From assembly GCA_031285215.1 (NCBI GenBank), contig JAITWQ010000237.1, positions 1 through 22,113 of the forward strand: a DNA stretch of 22,113 nucleotides. The letters are read 5' to 3'. Position 1 is the stretch's first letter; every line of letters begins with the position of its first letter. Shown one piece after another: positions 7,720 through 15,723 of this stretch. The stretch comes from Syntrophobacterales bacterium. GTDB taxonomy: Bacteria; Desulfobacterota; Syntrophia; Syntrophales; JAAYKM01. The notes under the pieces are model-generated. The model was not told where the DNA came from. It made no database searches and worked only from the letters and a program-made list of their open reading frames with translations. The translations under genes and the position numbers were made by a program.

Positions 7720-7740
7720 AAAACCTGACGGCCAAATAGC

Positions 7741-7768
7741 AAAACCCCGAAGACATGCTCCGGGGTTT
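7741..7768 (-). terminator. Strong intrinsic terminator after tRNA-Asn
   Basis: On the minus strand AAACCCCG (7768-7761) pairs with CGGGGTTT (7749-7742). The inner GAG/CTT bases extend the stem to about 11 pairs with a 5-base loop, and it ends in TTTT. It closes the por-nuo-tRNA transcription unit before the gltA promoter. Confidence 0.8.
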
Positions 7769-7802
7769 CATATTAACAAGCGTCCAAAGGACGAATTATT
7801 CC

Positions 7803-7878
7803 TGGCTCCTCAGCGCGGACTCGAACCACGGACCCGATGGTTAACAGCCATCTGCTCTACCGACTGAGCTACTGAGGA
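7803..7878 (-). tRNA. tRNA-Asn, anticodon GTT
   Basis: A full 76-base cloverleaf reads on the minus strand. The acceptor stem TCCTCAG pairs with CTGAGGA. The D arm is GCTC/GAGC. The anticodon stem GATGG/CCATC closes loop CTGTTAA with anticodon GTT. The variable loop is GGGTC and the T arm CGTGG/CCGCG has loop TTCGAGT. The discriminator base is G and CCA is encoded. It begins only 22 bases after the stop of the NuoG-like gene and is followed by a strong terminator, so it is probably co-transcribed with, or processed from, that operon. Confidence 0.97.
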
Positions 7879-7900
7879 ATAGAAGGTTTTTATTTGGAAC

Positions 7901-8614
7901 CTATCGGCAAGAGCTGCAAACAGAAAGCGCTTCCAAATCAACACCTGTTTTTTTGCTGATAAAAGCCAGTTGTTCCTCAGGAGCAAAATAACGGCCGCAA
8001 ACGGAACAGGCTTTCATTTTAAAGGTTTTGCCGCAGATAGACCGCGTATTTTCCGTGGATGACATGGTGATCTGCCGAGTCGGACATATATAGGCGCAGC
8101 TTCCACAGCCGATACAAGCCGGCGATGGTTCTCTGTAAGGCGTTCCCAAAGCCTTATCAACGCCACGAAATGCAAATCCCAAAGCGCTGACGCCAACAAC
8201 ATCTTCACAGGCTTTTACGCACAGGCGGCAGAAAATACATGTCTTCCCGTCTTCAGACGGCTTGAATCTCGTTTCCGGCGCAATACCCATATTCGCCGCC
8301 ATATCGCGAATGACATCCGATGTGGGGCAACGCGCCATGAGAAATTGCATGACAAAACGACGCACTTTAAGAACCCGGTCACTTTTCGTGTCAACAACAA
8401 TCCCGTCTTCTGCCGCATAGAGACAGGATGTTACGATTTTCTTTCGCTTTCCTTTTGTTATCTCCACAACACACAGGCGGCAAGCGCCGGTATTTTCAAG
8501 GGTCTCATGGGAGCAAAGCGTCGGAATTTCAATTCCATTCTCCCGAGCTACGGTCAAAAGGATCTTGCCTTCTTCCGCCTGAACTGTTTTACCATCAATG
8601 ACTAATTTAACCAT
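7901..8614 (-). CDS. NuoG/HoxU-like iron-sulfur subunit of an NADH-linked oxidoreductase (short form)
   Basis: Protein of 237 residues that would relay electrons between the flavin subunit and a partner. The N-terminal plant-type [2Fe-2S] domain has ligands C34, C45, C48 and C64. Two [4Fe-4S] ferredoxin motifs follow, C126/C129/C132/C136 and C167/C170/C173/C177. The His-Cys3 cluster motif normally found between these domains in NuoG, HoxU and HydA is absent; only C96 in RCPTSD remains. The C-terminus carries an extra CSVC (203-206) and a terminal CSSC (233-236), resembling a zinc or iron-sulfur knuckle. No molybdopterin or [FeFe] hydrogenase domain follows, so this is the short form. It starts 12 bases after the nuoF-like stop, with AGGG 8 bases upstream, as last protein gene of the operon. 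The partner could be the Por complex or ferredoxin. Confidence 0.9.
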   Translation of the reverse strand: MVKLVIDGKTVQAEEGKILLTVARENGIEIPTLCSHETLENTGACRLCVVEITKGKRKKIVTSCLYAAEDGIVVDTKSDRVLKVRRFVMQFLMARCPTSDVIRDMAANMGIAPETRFKPSEDGKTCIFCRLCVKACEDVVGVSALGFAFRGVDKALGTPYREPSPACIGCGSCAYICPTRQITMSSTENTRSICGKTFKMKACSVCGRYFAPEEQLAFISKKTGVDLEALSVCSSCR

Positions 8615-8626
8615 CTTCGTTTCCCT

Positions 8627-10543
8627 TTATTCTATGATAATGGCATTAAAAGTACAGACCTCATAACAGGCGCGGCATTGTATACACAAATTCTGATCAA
8701 TCTTATGGGGTTCCCGCCTTGATCCTGTAGCCGCCCGCGTGGGACACACCTTGCGGCATTTTCCACAACCGTTGCACTGTTCGTCCAATATGCGGAACTT
8801 GATCAACTTCTTGCAAACACCGGCAGGACACTTTTTCCCTTTAATGTGAGTTTCGTACTCTTCCTGAAAATAACGCAACGTACTGAGTACCGGGCTGGGC
8901 GCGCTCCCACCCAAGGCACAAAGAGAGCCATCTATGATGGCATCGGACATCTCCTTTAGCAATTCAATATCGCCCTCTTGCCCACCGCCGGAACATATAT
9001 CTTCAAGGATGCTCCTCATGCGGCGGATACCTTCACGGCAAGGGGTACATTTTCCGCATGATTCCTTTGCCAGGAAATCAAGAAAATATTTCGCAATATC
9101 AACCATGCAGGTCGTATCATCCATGACGATCATTCCGCCAGATCCCATCATGGATCCAGCATCCGCCAACTCGTCAAACCCAACGGGCAAATCAAGAAGG
9201 GATTTGGGAATACAACCGCCGGAAGGCCCTCCCGTTTGGACAGCCTTAAACTCCCGATCGTTATAAATTCCCCCCCCAATGCCATAAACAATATCCCTAA
9301 TCGTCATTCCCATGGGGACTTCTGCTAGACCAATATTGTTAGTCTTACCAACAAGGGAAAATACTTTCGTTCCCGAACTTGTTTTTGTTCCTATTTGCGA
9401 GAACCATTTACTTCCCCGCGCAATAATAATGGGAACATTGTTCCATGTTTCCACATTATTGAGATTTGTAGGCATGTCCCAAAGACCGTGTTCAACCGTA
9501 TGGGTGTATTTCGCCCGCGGCTCGCCGGCTCTGCCCTCCAGAGAGGCAATTAAAGCGGTAGATTCTCCGCAGACAAAGGCTCCGGCACCTTTGGCAATTT
9601 TAATATCAAAAGAAAATTTCTGACCAAAAATATTCTTCCCTAATAAACCTGCTTTGCGGGCTTGCATAACCGCTCGATTAAGATTTTCAACGGCAAGGGG
9701 ATATTCATTGCGGACATAGATGTAACCCTGGCTGGCGCCAATGGCATAGGCGCCAATAATCATGCCCTCAATAATGCTATGGGGGTCACCTTCCATGAGG
9801 CTTCGATCCATATAGGCGCCGGGATCACCCTCATCGCCGTTACAGATCACATATTTAATATCTCCCTCAGCCTCCCGGCAAGAGCGCCATTTTATACCCG
9901 TTGGGAATCCGCCGCCGCCTCGCCCCCGCAAACCGGAATCGATGATTTCCTGAACGATTTCATCCGGCTTCATCTCCGTTAAGGCTTTATGAAGACCATA
10001 GTAACCGCCTCGGGCAATATACTCTTCCATGTTTTCAGGATCAATAACGCCACAGTTGCGAGTAACCACCTTGAGCTGGTTTTTGTAGAAGGGGATTTCT
10101 TCTCTCAAAGAAATTTTACTAAACACTCGTGGAAGCCGCCCTTTAACATATTGTATCGTCTCACCGGTAAAAATATCTTCCTGCTCATCAACACGATAAA
10201 ATGGCAATTCCCTGTCCAAATTCAGGCGGGCAACCTGTTCGAGAAGAACAGGAACTTTCTCTACGGTCACCTTCGCAAAAGCCAGGCGGGGCTTATTGGG
10301 AATGACAACATCCACAATAGGTTCCACAGAATCAAACCCCATACCGCCGGTTTTGACCATATCGAACTTCATATTTTTGTTTTTCTTTTCCTCAAGAAAA
10401 GCGTCATATACACTTCGTGCCCCTGCAGCAATACTATTTGTCGTCATTCCGATGCTTATACGTATCTTCGTACTCGGAAAGAGCAGGTCCCGTCCTTTTT
10501 TTGCTGCCTTATCCAAGGCATCCAACGTATTGATTTTGCTCAC
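8627..10543 (-). CDS. NuoF/HydB-like NADH-binding flavin subunit with C-terminal 2x[4Fe-4S] domain
   Basis: Protein of 638 residues, the likely NAD(H) site of the complex. Domains in order: a thioredoxin-like N-terminal region (about 27-110) lacking cluster cysteines; the FMN/NADH core with GRGGGGFPTGIKW and NGDEGDPGAYMDR; GAGAFVCGESTAL; an SLBB-type stretch; the ESCGKCTPCREG motif of the N3-type [4Fe-4S] cluster with its later Cys in SLCALGG; and two C-terminal ferredoxin motifs, CNGCGKCRKVCP and CIQCRACYEVC. This long form is typical of HydB/HndC-like subunits of soluble, often bifurcating, enzymes rather than respiratory complex I. The N-terminal domain lost its four ligands: GMTTNS and TGGMGFD replace cysteine-containing family motifs. 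The GTG start at 10543 follows the nuoE stop by one base, with GGGAGG inside the nuoE end, so expression is coupled. Confidence 0.95.
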   Translation of the reverse strand: MSKINTLDALDKAAKKGRDLLFPSTKIRISIGMTTNSIAAGARSVYDAFLEEKKNKNMKFDMVKTGGMGFDSVEPIVDVVIPNKPRLAFAKVTVEKVPVLLEQVARLNLDRELPFYRVDEQEDIFTGETIQYVKGRLPRVFSKISLREEIPFYKNQLKVVTRNCGVIDPENMEEYIARGGYYGLHKALTEMKPDEIVQEIIDSGLRGRGGGGFPTGIKWRSCREAEGDIKYVICNGDEGDPGAYMDRSLMEGDPHSIIEGMIIGAYAIGASQGYIYVRNEYPLAVENLNRAVMQARKAGLLGKNIFGQKFSFDIKIAKGAGAFVCGESTALIASLEGRAGEPRAKYTHTVEHGLWDMPTNLNNVETWNNVPIIIARGSKWFSQIGTKTSSGTKVFSLVGKTNNIGLAEVPMGMTIRDIVYGIGGGIYNDREFKAVQTGGPSGGCIPKSLLDLPVGFDELADAGSMMGSGGMIVMDDTTCMVDIAKYFLDFLAKESCGKCTPCREGIRRMRSILEDICSGGGQEGDIELLKEMSDAIIDGSLCALGGSAPSPVLSTLRYFQEEYETHIKGKKCPAGVCKKLIKFRILDEQCNGCGKCRKVCPTRAATGSRREPHKIDQNLCIQCRACYEVCTFNAIIIE

Positions 10544-10544
10544 A

Positions 10545-11030
10545 TTACCTCCCGTATCTCTTTGCCATATACGTTCTTAAAACCCTGGGGATTTCATCTT
10601 GGGTCATTTGGGGATGGATCGTATCATTCACTCTGACAACCGGTGCAATACTGCAGCAACCGAGGCAGCCAACCCGATCAACGGAAAACAAACCGTCCTC
10701 CGTCGTTTCGCCGCAATTGATACGTAAACTGCGCTCAAAAGTGTCAAGAAGATTCATGCCTCCCTGAACATGGCATGTTGTACCTGTGCAGACTTCAATA
10801 ATAAACCGTCCCCGAGGAGTTAAGCTAAAGGCATCATAAAACGTTGCAACTTCATATACCCGCGCCATGGGAATATCCATCTGCTCATGAATGGTAAGCA
10901 ATGCTTCCTTGGGAAGATAGCGATATTCATCCTGCACATCCTGAAGGATTGCCACAAGGGCGCTCTTATCACCCTTGTACTTTTTAACGATTTCTTTTAC
11001 CTTATCCTGCATTGTATTTTCAGTATTCAT
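10545..11030 (-). CDS. NuoE/HydC-like [2Fe-2S] thioredoxin-fold subunit
   Basis: Protein of 161 residues, the 24-kDa-type subunit that pairs with the NuoF-like flavoprotein. A helical N-terminal domain (VYEVATFYDAF at 58-68 is typical) precedes a thioredoxin-like [2Fe-2S] domain with ligands C81, C86, C122 and C126 in the canonical Cx4C and Cx3C spacing. All ligands are intact, unlike the related domain fused to the neighbouring NuoF homologue. It starts 26 bases after porB and ends one base before the nuoF-like GTG, so it bridges the pyruvate oxidoreductase and diaphorase halves of the operon. Together with its two neighbours it forms the NADH-dehydrogenase-like module. Confidence 0.95.
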   Translation of the reverse strand: MNTENTMQDKVKEIVKKYKGDKSALVAILQDVQDEYRYLPKEALLTIHEQMDIPMARVYEVATFYDAFSLTPRGRFIIEVCTGTTCHVQGGMNLLDTFERSLRINCGETTEDGLFSVDRVGCLGCCSIAPVVRVNDTIHPQMTQDEIPRVLRTYMAKRYGR

Positions 11031-11056
11031 GCCCTAATCACCTTATCGCAATAATT

Positions 11057-12052
11057 TCAGCCCTGGTTTGCCGACATCTCTGCCCATGATTTTGAGTGTT
11101 CAATTTTATTTAAGAGTTTCTTGTATTCCAAATTTGTTCTCTCCTGGAAAGATTGAACCTGCTCAGGCGTGAGATGGCGAAATCTTCCCTGGTGTTTTAT
11201 GTAATCCTGAATGGGGCGCAGATTTTCCGGCATACTGACGGTCATCCTGTAACGTCCCTGCTCAGCCTCATATAAGGGGAAAACACCCGTTTCCACAGCC
11301 AGCCGCCCCATTTTAATACACGCTTCCGAAGGACATCTCCAACCTGTGGGGCATACGGACAAACAGTGAATATAGGCAGGGCCGTCAATTTCCCGTGCTT
11401 TTTTCACCTTGTTCATGAAATCAAGGGGATAACTGTTACACGCCGTCGCCACATAGGAAATATTATGGGCTGCCATAATTTCAGGCAAGTTTTTCTTCCA
11501 CGTTTTATTGCCCATACTGGCAACGCCTGGGGGCGCCGTCGTCGTTGAAGCCCCGAAAGGAGTGGCGCTGGAACGCTGAATACCGGTATTCATATAGGCT
11601 TCATTGTCAAAGCATACGTAGAGCATGTTATGCCCTCGCTCCATAGCGCCGGAAAGCGCCTGCAAGCCAATATCTAATGTGCCGCCATCGCCGCCGATGG
11701 CAACAGCTTTTACATCACGATTGGGAATCCTTCCCTTGCGCCGCAGAACTTTTAACGCCGCTTCGACGCCAGATCCCACTGCCGCTGCATTCGGAAAGGC
11801 CACATGAATCCATGGAAGCTCCCATGCCGTCGTCGGATACAGACTGGAAATAACCTGCATACAACCCGTAGCATTGATGATGACCGTATCTTTACCCAAA
11901 GCTTTACACATCAAGCGGATAGCCAATGCTTCACCGCAACCCTGGCATGCCCGATGACCCGGCGTAAAATACTCCTCACGATCAACCAACTTAGGCGCGT
12001 ATAGATCAAAATTCTCAATTAAACCGACGGGGTGTCCTTTTAAAGTATTCAT
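11057..12052 (-). CDS. porB: Pyruvate:ferredoxin oxidoreductase beta subunit (TPP-binding)
   Basis: Protein of 331 residues carrying the thiamine diphosphate pyrimidine-distal half of the active site and the proximal [4Fe-4S] cluster. Cluster cysteines are visible in RACQGC, NATGC and VCPTGW. The TPP motif starts [10 protein letters not shown] and ends in [10 protein letters not shown], with an SSATPFGA segment typical of the pyruvate subclass. It cleaves pyruvate with CoA to acetyl-CoA and CO2 together with PorA. The ATG overlaps the porA stop as ATGA, so the two are translationally coupled. The substrate call as pyruvate rather than another 2-oxoacid is by motif resemblance only. Confidence 0.93.
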   Translation of the reverse strand: MNTLKGHPVGLIENFDLYAPKLVDREEYFTPGHRACQGCGEALAIRLMCKALGKDTVIINATGCMQVISSLYPTTAWELPWIHVAFPNAAAVGSGVEAALKVLRRKGRIPNRDVKAVAIGGDGGTLDIGLQALSGAMERGHNMLYVCFDNEAYMNTGIQRSSATPFGASTTTAPPGVASMGNKTWKKNLPEIMAAHNISYVATACNSYPLDFMNKVKKAREIDGPAYIHCLSVCPTGWRCPSEACIKMGRLAVETGVFPLYEAEQGRYRMTVSMPENLRPIQDYIKHQGRFRHLTPEQVQSFQERTNLEYKKLLNKIEHSKSWAEMSANQG

Positions 12053-13227
12053 TCTCCCCTCACTCCATAAAATTCATACTGGTCTTTGGACCGTTTCTTA
12101 TCTCCAGACCGCATTTTTTCAAACATTTTAATAAAGTCTTCCACGGCCACATCGCGTCCGCCCAAACCAAAGATATAGTTCGTAATAGCGGGACGATCAG
12201 TTTCTCCATACAGACTGGAACGCACCTCGGAAGCGACAGGCCCGCCAGGTCCGCCAAAGGACACGGCGCGATCCAAAACCAAAAGCGATTTAAGCCCTTT
12301 TGCAGCTTTTCTTACATCCTCGTAGGGGAAAGGACGCCAAAGTTTCAATTTTAAAAGACCGACGGGAATACCTTTTTCTCTGAGGGCGTCAATGGCGATT
12401 TCCGCCGTTTCCCCCATTGATCCCATGGTCATAATAGCCTCTTGAGCGCCTTCCATCTTATAGGATTCTACTGGCTCATAGCGCCGGCCAAACGCTTTTT
12501 CCCATTCCGCCCATACTTTGAGGATAGTTTTTCTCGAATTAACGATGGCAACCTCCCTCGCCTTGGTCGCTTCAGAGTAAATTTCCGGCAATCCCAGCGT
12601 TCCCATGGAACATGGGTGATCGGGGTGCAATGACGCAAACGGCTTATATGCCGGCAGAAAAGCATCCACTTCACTTTGCGAGGGAAAGTCCATGACCTCG
12701 ACAACATGGGTAAGCTGAAATCCATCCAAGTTCACATTAATGGGAAGTAAAACGTCCGCGTCTTCCGCAATGCGAAATGCCTGGATAATCATATCAATAA
12801 CTTCCTGCCCGTGGGAGGCGAAGAGAGAAATCCATCCCGTGTCGCGCTGTGACATAATATCCGAGTGATCGTTCCATATATTCAGGGGACCTGAAAGCGC
12901 CCTGTTTCCCAAAGCCATTACTACGGGCAATCTCATGGAAGAGGCGATGGACATAATTTCCGCCATATAGAGCAACCCTTGAGAACTTGTCGCCGTAAAA
13001 ACTCTCGCTCCGGCTCCGGAAGCGCCCATACAAGCACTTAAGGCGGAATGTTCAGATTCGACACATATATATTCTGCGTCCAGTTTCCCTTCGGAAACAA
13101 TATTCGCAAGATGTTCCGGTACGTGTGTATTAGGTGTGATCGGATAGGCGGCAACAACATCAGGTCTGCAAAGAGCGGCGGCCTCTGCTGCAGCAAGTGC
13201 TATTTCCATTCCTTTGCGCTCTCCCAT
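12049..13227 (-). CDS. porA: Pyruvate:ferredoxin oxidoreductase alpha subunit
   Basis: Protein of 392 residues with the pyrimidine-binding domain [17 protein letters not shown] near residues 26-41, then [19 protein letters not shown] and [11 protein letters not shown]. The [12 protein letters not shown] segment is characteristic of pyruvate-type alpha subunits. Domain II follows, with [19 protein letters not shown] and LKLWRPFP. It pairs with PorB to form the catalytic site in the cytoplasm. AGGAGG lies 8 bases before the ATG, and the gene begins 3 bases after porD. The order gamma-delta-alpha-beta is the classical four-subunit arrangement. Confidence 0.95.
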   Translation of the reverse strand: MGERKGMEIALAAAEAAALCRPDVVAAYPITPNTHVPEHLANIVSEGKLDAEYICVESEHSALSACMGASGAGARVFTATSSQGLLYMAEIMSIASSMRLPVVMALGNRALSGPLNIWNDHSDIMSQRDTGWISLFASHGQEVIDMIIQAFRIAEDADVLLPINVNLDGFQLTHVVEVMDFPSQSEVDAFLPAYKPFASLHPDHPCSMGTLGLPEIYSEATKAREVAIVNSRKTILKVWAEWEKAFGRRYEPVESYKMEGAQEAIMTMGSMGETAEIAIDALREKGIPVGLLKLKLWRPFPYEDVRKAAKGLKSLLVLDRAVSFGGPGGPVASEVRSSLYGETDRPAITNYIFGLGGRDVAVEDFIKMFEKMRSGDKKRSKDQYEFYGVRGE

Positions 13228-13230
13228 AAA

Positions 13231-13521
13231 CTAGCCCTCCTCAACCATCTTGATGGCAAAAGGCCAGCATTCATGAGCACAAATACCGCAACCTTTACAA
13301 TAATCAAGATTCGCTTCAAAAAAACCGTCTTTTCGCTCGATGATACATCCTTCAGGACAAAAGATATAGCACACGCCACATTTTATACATTTTTCATTAT
13401 CACATATGGGCCTTTGCGCCCGCCAGCCACCTGTATGGTACTCTCGCGCACTTCCCGGATTGGAGACAATACAACCAATGTTAACGTCTTGCCAGTCCTC
13501 AGGCCATTTTTTGCTCTTCAT
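13231..13521 (-). CDS. porD: Pyruvate:ferredoxin oxidoreductase delta subunit, 2x[4Fe-4S] ferredoxin
   Basis: Protein of 96 residues with two complete ferredoxin motifs, CIKCGVCYIFCP and CKGCGICAHECP-like (the last proline is replaced: CAHECW). It carries electrons from the PorAB catalytic centre to external ferredoxin or, here, possibly to the NuoEFG-like module. An in-frame TTG lies two codons earlier, but I chose the ATG at 13521 because GAGGGA is 6 bases upstream. It lies between porG and porA in a tight operon. Confidence 0.94.
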   Translation of the reverse strand: MKSKKWPEDWQDVNIGCIVSNPGSAREYHTGGWRAQRPICDNEKCIKCGVCYIFCPEGCIIERKDGFFEANLDYCKGCGICAHECWPFAIKMVEEG

Positions 13522-13546
13522 AATCAATCCCTCAAATAAATGCGTG

Positions 13547-14092
13547 TTACTTGATTTTCACTTCTTTGAAAGCCTGCTTCATTGCCGCTATATTTTTTGA
13601 TGCTATTTTCCCAAAGCGGTGTTCTACGGGATCATCCATGGCGCTCAATCCAACAATATTTGTAACCTTAACTACTGCGCCCAACATTGTTGTATTGGTG
13701 ATTGGCACTCCCAATTCTTTCCAGGCAATGCTGGTCGCGTCAACTGTGGCAATCGCTCCGGAATAATTGAGGATCTTCATGACGTCTGCCGCTTTTTTCG
13801 ATGTGTTGACAATCAATACGCCATCTTCTTTCAATCCTTCCGTAAGATTCACCAAACCTATCAGACCTTCATCCAAAACAACAACAACATCCGGACGATA
13901 CACCCCGGATCTGATCCTTATTCTTTCCGAATCAACACGATTAAACGCCGCGACAGGAGCGCCGCGTCTTTCAGGACCAAAGCTCGGAAACCCCTGAGCA
14001 TACTTTCCTTCCCCAATGGCCGCCAGGGCAAGCAACTCGACCGACGTTACCGCTCCCTGACCTCCTCTGCCATGCCATCTGAATTCAACCAT
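13547..14092 (-). CDS. porG: Pyruvate:ferredoxin oxidoreductase gamma subunit
   Basis: Protein of 181 residues, the domain III-type subunit that binds CoA and supports the catalytic dimer. It opens with RWHGRGGQGAVTSVELLA, the standard gamma signature, followed by FPSFGPERRGAPVAAFNR and, later, TNTTMLGAVVKV. It is the first gene of the por-nuo operon: 220 bases of non-coding sequence lie upstream, holding a candidate promoter. AGGGAG lies about 12 bases before the ATG, a somewhat long spacing, but the signature residues begin right after this start. Confidence 0.94.
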   Translation of the reverse strand: MVEFRWHGRGGQGAVTSVELLALAAIGEGKYAQGFPSFGPERRGAPVAAFNRVDSERIRIRSGVYRPDVVVVLDEGLIGLVNLTEGLKEDGVLIVNTSKKAADVMKILNYSGAIATVDATSIAWKELGVPITNTTMLGAVVKVTNIVGLSAMDDPVEHRFGKIASKNIAAMKQAFKEVKIK

Positions 14093-14159
14093 TCTATTAT
14101 GTCTCCCTTGGCGCTATTTCTTGAGAGTAAAAAAAACCGATACGCTTAAGAAGCACTTC

Positions 14160-14185
14160 CTATTACATTAGAGAAATTGTGTCAA
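14160..14185 (-). promoter_or_regulatory. Candidate promoter of the por-nuo operon
   Basis: On the minus strand a perfect TTGACA (14185-14180) lies about 90 bases before porG, but the best -10-like hexamer TAATAG (14165-14160) is only 14 bases away, shorter than the usual 17. A redox or metabolic activator may compensate, or the true start lies elsewhere in the 221-base gap (14093-14313). Apart from this I see no further clear site there. Confidence 0.35.
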
Positions 14186-14313
14186 TATGATTTTTTGTAT
14201 TCTCTGGCAATTGGACAAGCCAACGGCACATTTTTTCATGTCTGCGATTTTATGGGAATATTTACAATAAACTACGGAGAACAAACCACAGGGGGAATTT
14301 AATCTGCAAAAAA

Positions 14314-14769
14314 TTAAAAAATTCCCAACCGGCATCCCGCTGCGATCACACCTCCCAGTTCACGGCATTTCGCCAGATCTTCCAGTGTTAATTCGCCTTT
14401 TGCAATAACCGGTTCATAAACTTTTTTGAAGCGATACCCCGCCGCAACCCTTTCAATGGCCCGCAACGCCCCCATGCCATCATTGTCTGCGCTGACAAAA
14501 ATGACATAAGGTTTGCGGAAAACCTTCTTCTCAACGGCATAAAAGGTTCTGTCAAAAAAATCTTTAATCATTCCCGACATATAACCAAAGTTCTCCGGCG
14601 AACCAATGGCGATGCCATCGGCCCAAAGGACATCTTCCGAGGTGGCGTCACCTGCTTTTTTCATCAGAACACGCGTTCCCTCTATTGCTATAGCTCCCTC
14701 ATAGACAGCCTCGGCCATTTTTTCCGTATGGCCGGTCTGGGAATGATAAACAAGAAGAATTTTTACCAT
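14314..14769 (-). CDS. Flavodoxin / WrbA-like FMN-binding protein
   Basis: Protein of 151 residues with a flavodoxin fold. The FMN phosphate loop SQTGHTEKMAEAV lies at residues 10-22, the second loop GSPENFGYMSGMIKDFFDRT at about 56-75 resembles WrbA/NADPH-dependent FMN reductases, and VSADNDGMGALR forms the third. It could serve as an electron carrier for the neighbouring pyruvate oxidoreductase or as a small reductase; the sequence does not decide. GAGG lies 8 bases before the ATG. It follows the lytic transglycosylase by 94 bases and precedes the por promoter region. Confidence 0.88.
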   Translation of the reverse strand: MVKILLVYHSQTGHTEKMAEAVYEGAIAIEGTRVLMKKAGDATSEDVLWADGIAIGSPENFGYMSGMIKDFFDRTFYAVEKKVFRKPYVIFVSADNDGMGALRAIERVAAGYRFKKVYEPVIAKGELTLEDLAKCRELGGVIAAGCRLGIF

Positions 14770-14863
14770 CGAATCGCCTCTTTATTCCGCAAACAAAATC
14801 ATGACGTTCAGGGATTTAAAGCATGCAGAGCCGCCATCAGGCAAGGCAAAAGGAAAAATCTGA

Positions 14864-15628
14864 TCAGAGAATCTCTTTGTTATCCATGCCATAAAGCTTT
14901 GTAACCTGCTTGATATAATTCTTTGTTTCTTCGGGCATTCGCGCGGGGCGGCTTTCCAGATTTCCCATTCCCCAATTATAGGCAGCCAGGGCCAGGGAAA
15001 CGTCTCCATTATAGCGATTTAAGAGTTTTTTCAAATATCGCGTGCCACCCATAATATTTTCTTCCGGATCATAGGGATCATTGACCCCTAATTCCTTTGC
15101 TGTGCCCGGCATTAACTGCATTAATCCCATGGCACCCTTGGGCGAACGGGCGGAAGCGTCAAAATTACTTTCAACCTGAATAACGCTGCGGATTAAACCG
15201 GGATCAACGTCATGGGCTGCCGCCGCTTTTTGCACGAATCTTTCAATGGAAGCGAAGGATGAGTACCTTTTTCTTTCCGGTTCCACAACGGCAGGGGAAA
15301 TTTGTTCCTCTTTTTTGTTACTTTCCATGCCCGCAGCATATCTGGATAAGAAAAGTTCCCAATTTTCCTTTTGGGGGCTGTTTAATCCGTCTGTGCTGAC
15401 AGATTGGATTAAACGCTCATTCATTTTGATATTCAACCACTGAATCATTTGTTGAATCATCTCCTTATCCAAAGGGACATCATGACTCTGTGAAGCGTCC
15501 GCCGTCATCTTCCTGAGTATTTGCGAAAACATGCTGCCTGGATTTGGCGGTATGGAAGGGGAATATGTTGGCCTGTTCTGAGACGAAAGAACTTGCGAAA
15601 ACAAGCTGTTATCCGTTTGTATGCTCAT
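14864..15628 (-). CDS. Lytic transglycosylase (SLT domain) without an evident signal peptide
   Basis: Protein of 254 residues. The C-terminal half (from about residue 128) is an SLT-type goose-lysozyme-like domain: catalytic Glu153 in VIQVESNFD, then GAMGLMQLMPGTA, GTRYLKKLLNRY and ALAAYNWGMG. Such enzymes cleave the glycan strands of peptidoglycan to anhydro-muropeptides. The first 125 residues are low in recognisable motifs and rich in Ser, Pro and Gln. The N-terminus (MSIQTDNSLFSQVL) shows neither a hydrophobic signal helix nor a lipobox, so the export route is unclear; flagellar or type III-type export is one option. AAGGA lies close upstream of the ATG. I see no better upstream start. 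Confidence 0.9.
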   Translation of the reverse strand: MSIQTDNSLFSQVLSSQNRPTYSPSIPPNPGSMFSQILRKMTADASQSHDVPLDKEMIQQMIQWLNIKMNERLIQSVSTDGLNSPQKENWELFLSRYAAGMESNKKEEQISPAVVEPERKRYSSFASIERFVQKAAAAHDVDPGLIRSVIQVESNFDASARSPKGAMGLMQLMPGTAKELGVNDPYDPEENIMGGTRYLKKLLNRYNGDVSLALAAYNWGMGNLESRPARMPEETKNYIKQVTKLYGMDNKEIL

Positions 15629-15723
15629 TCCTTATCCTTCTTTTATGAATTGTATTATTTACACTTTATTGCAATATCGAGGCCATCTTGCTTTTTCCGC
15701 AAAAGTTTTCTGCCCCTTTCGGG

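Noticed and set aside
9989..10636. 215-codon open frame on the plus strand
   Set aside because: It is antisense to the nuoF-like and nuoE genes, whose family motifs and overlaps are unambiguous; the frame has no recognisable domain.
14293..14326. Inverted repeat GGGAATTT/AAATTCCC at the end of the flavodoxin gene
   Set aside because: AT-rich, with an 18-base loop, overlapping the stop codon and without a T run after the stem in the transcribed direction; not good enough to call a terminator.
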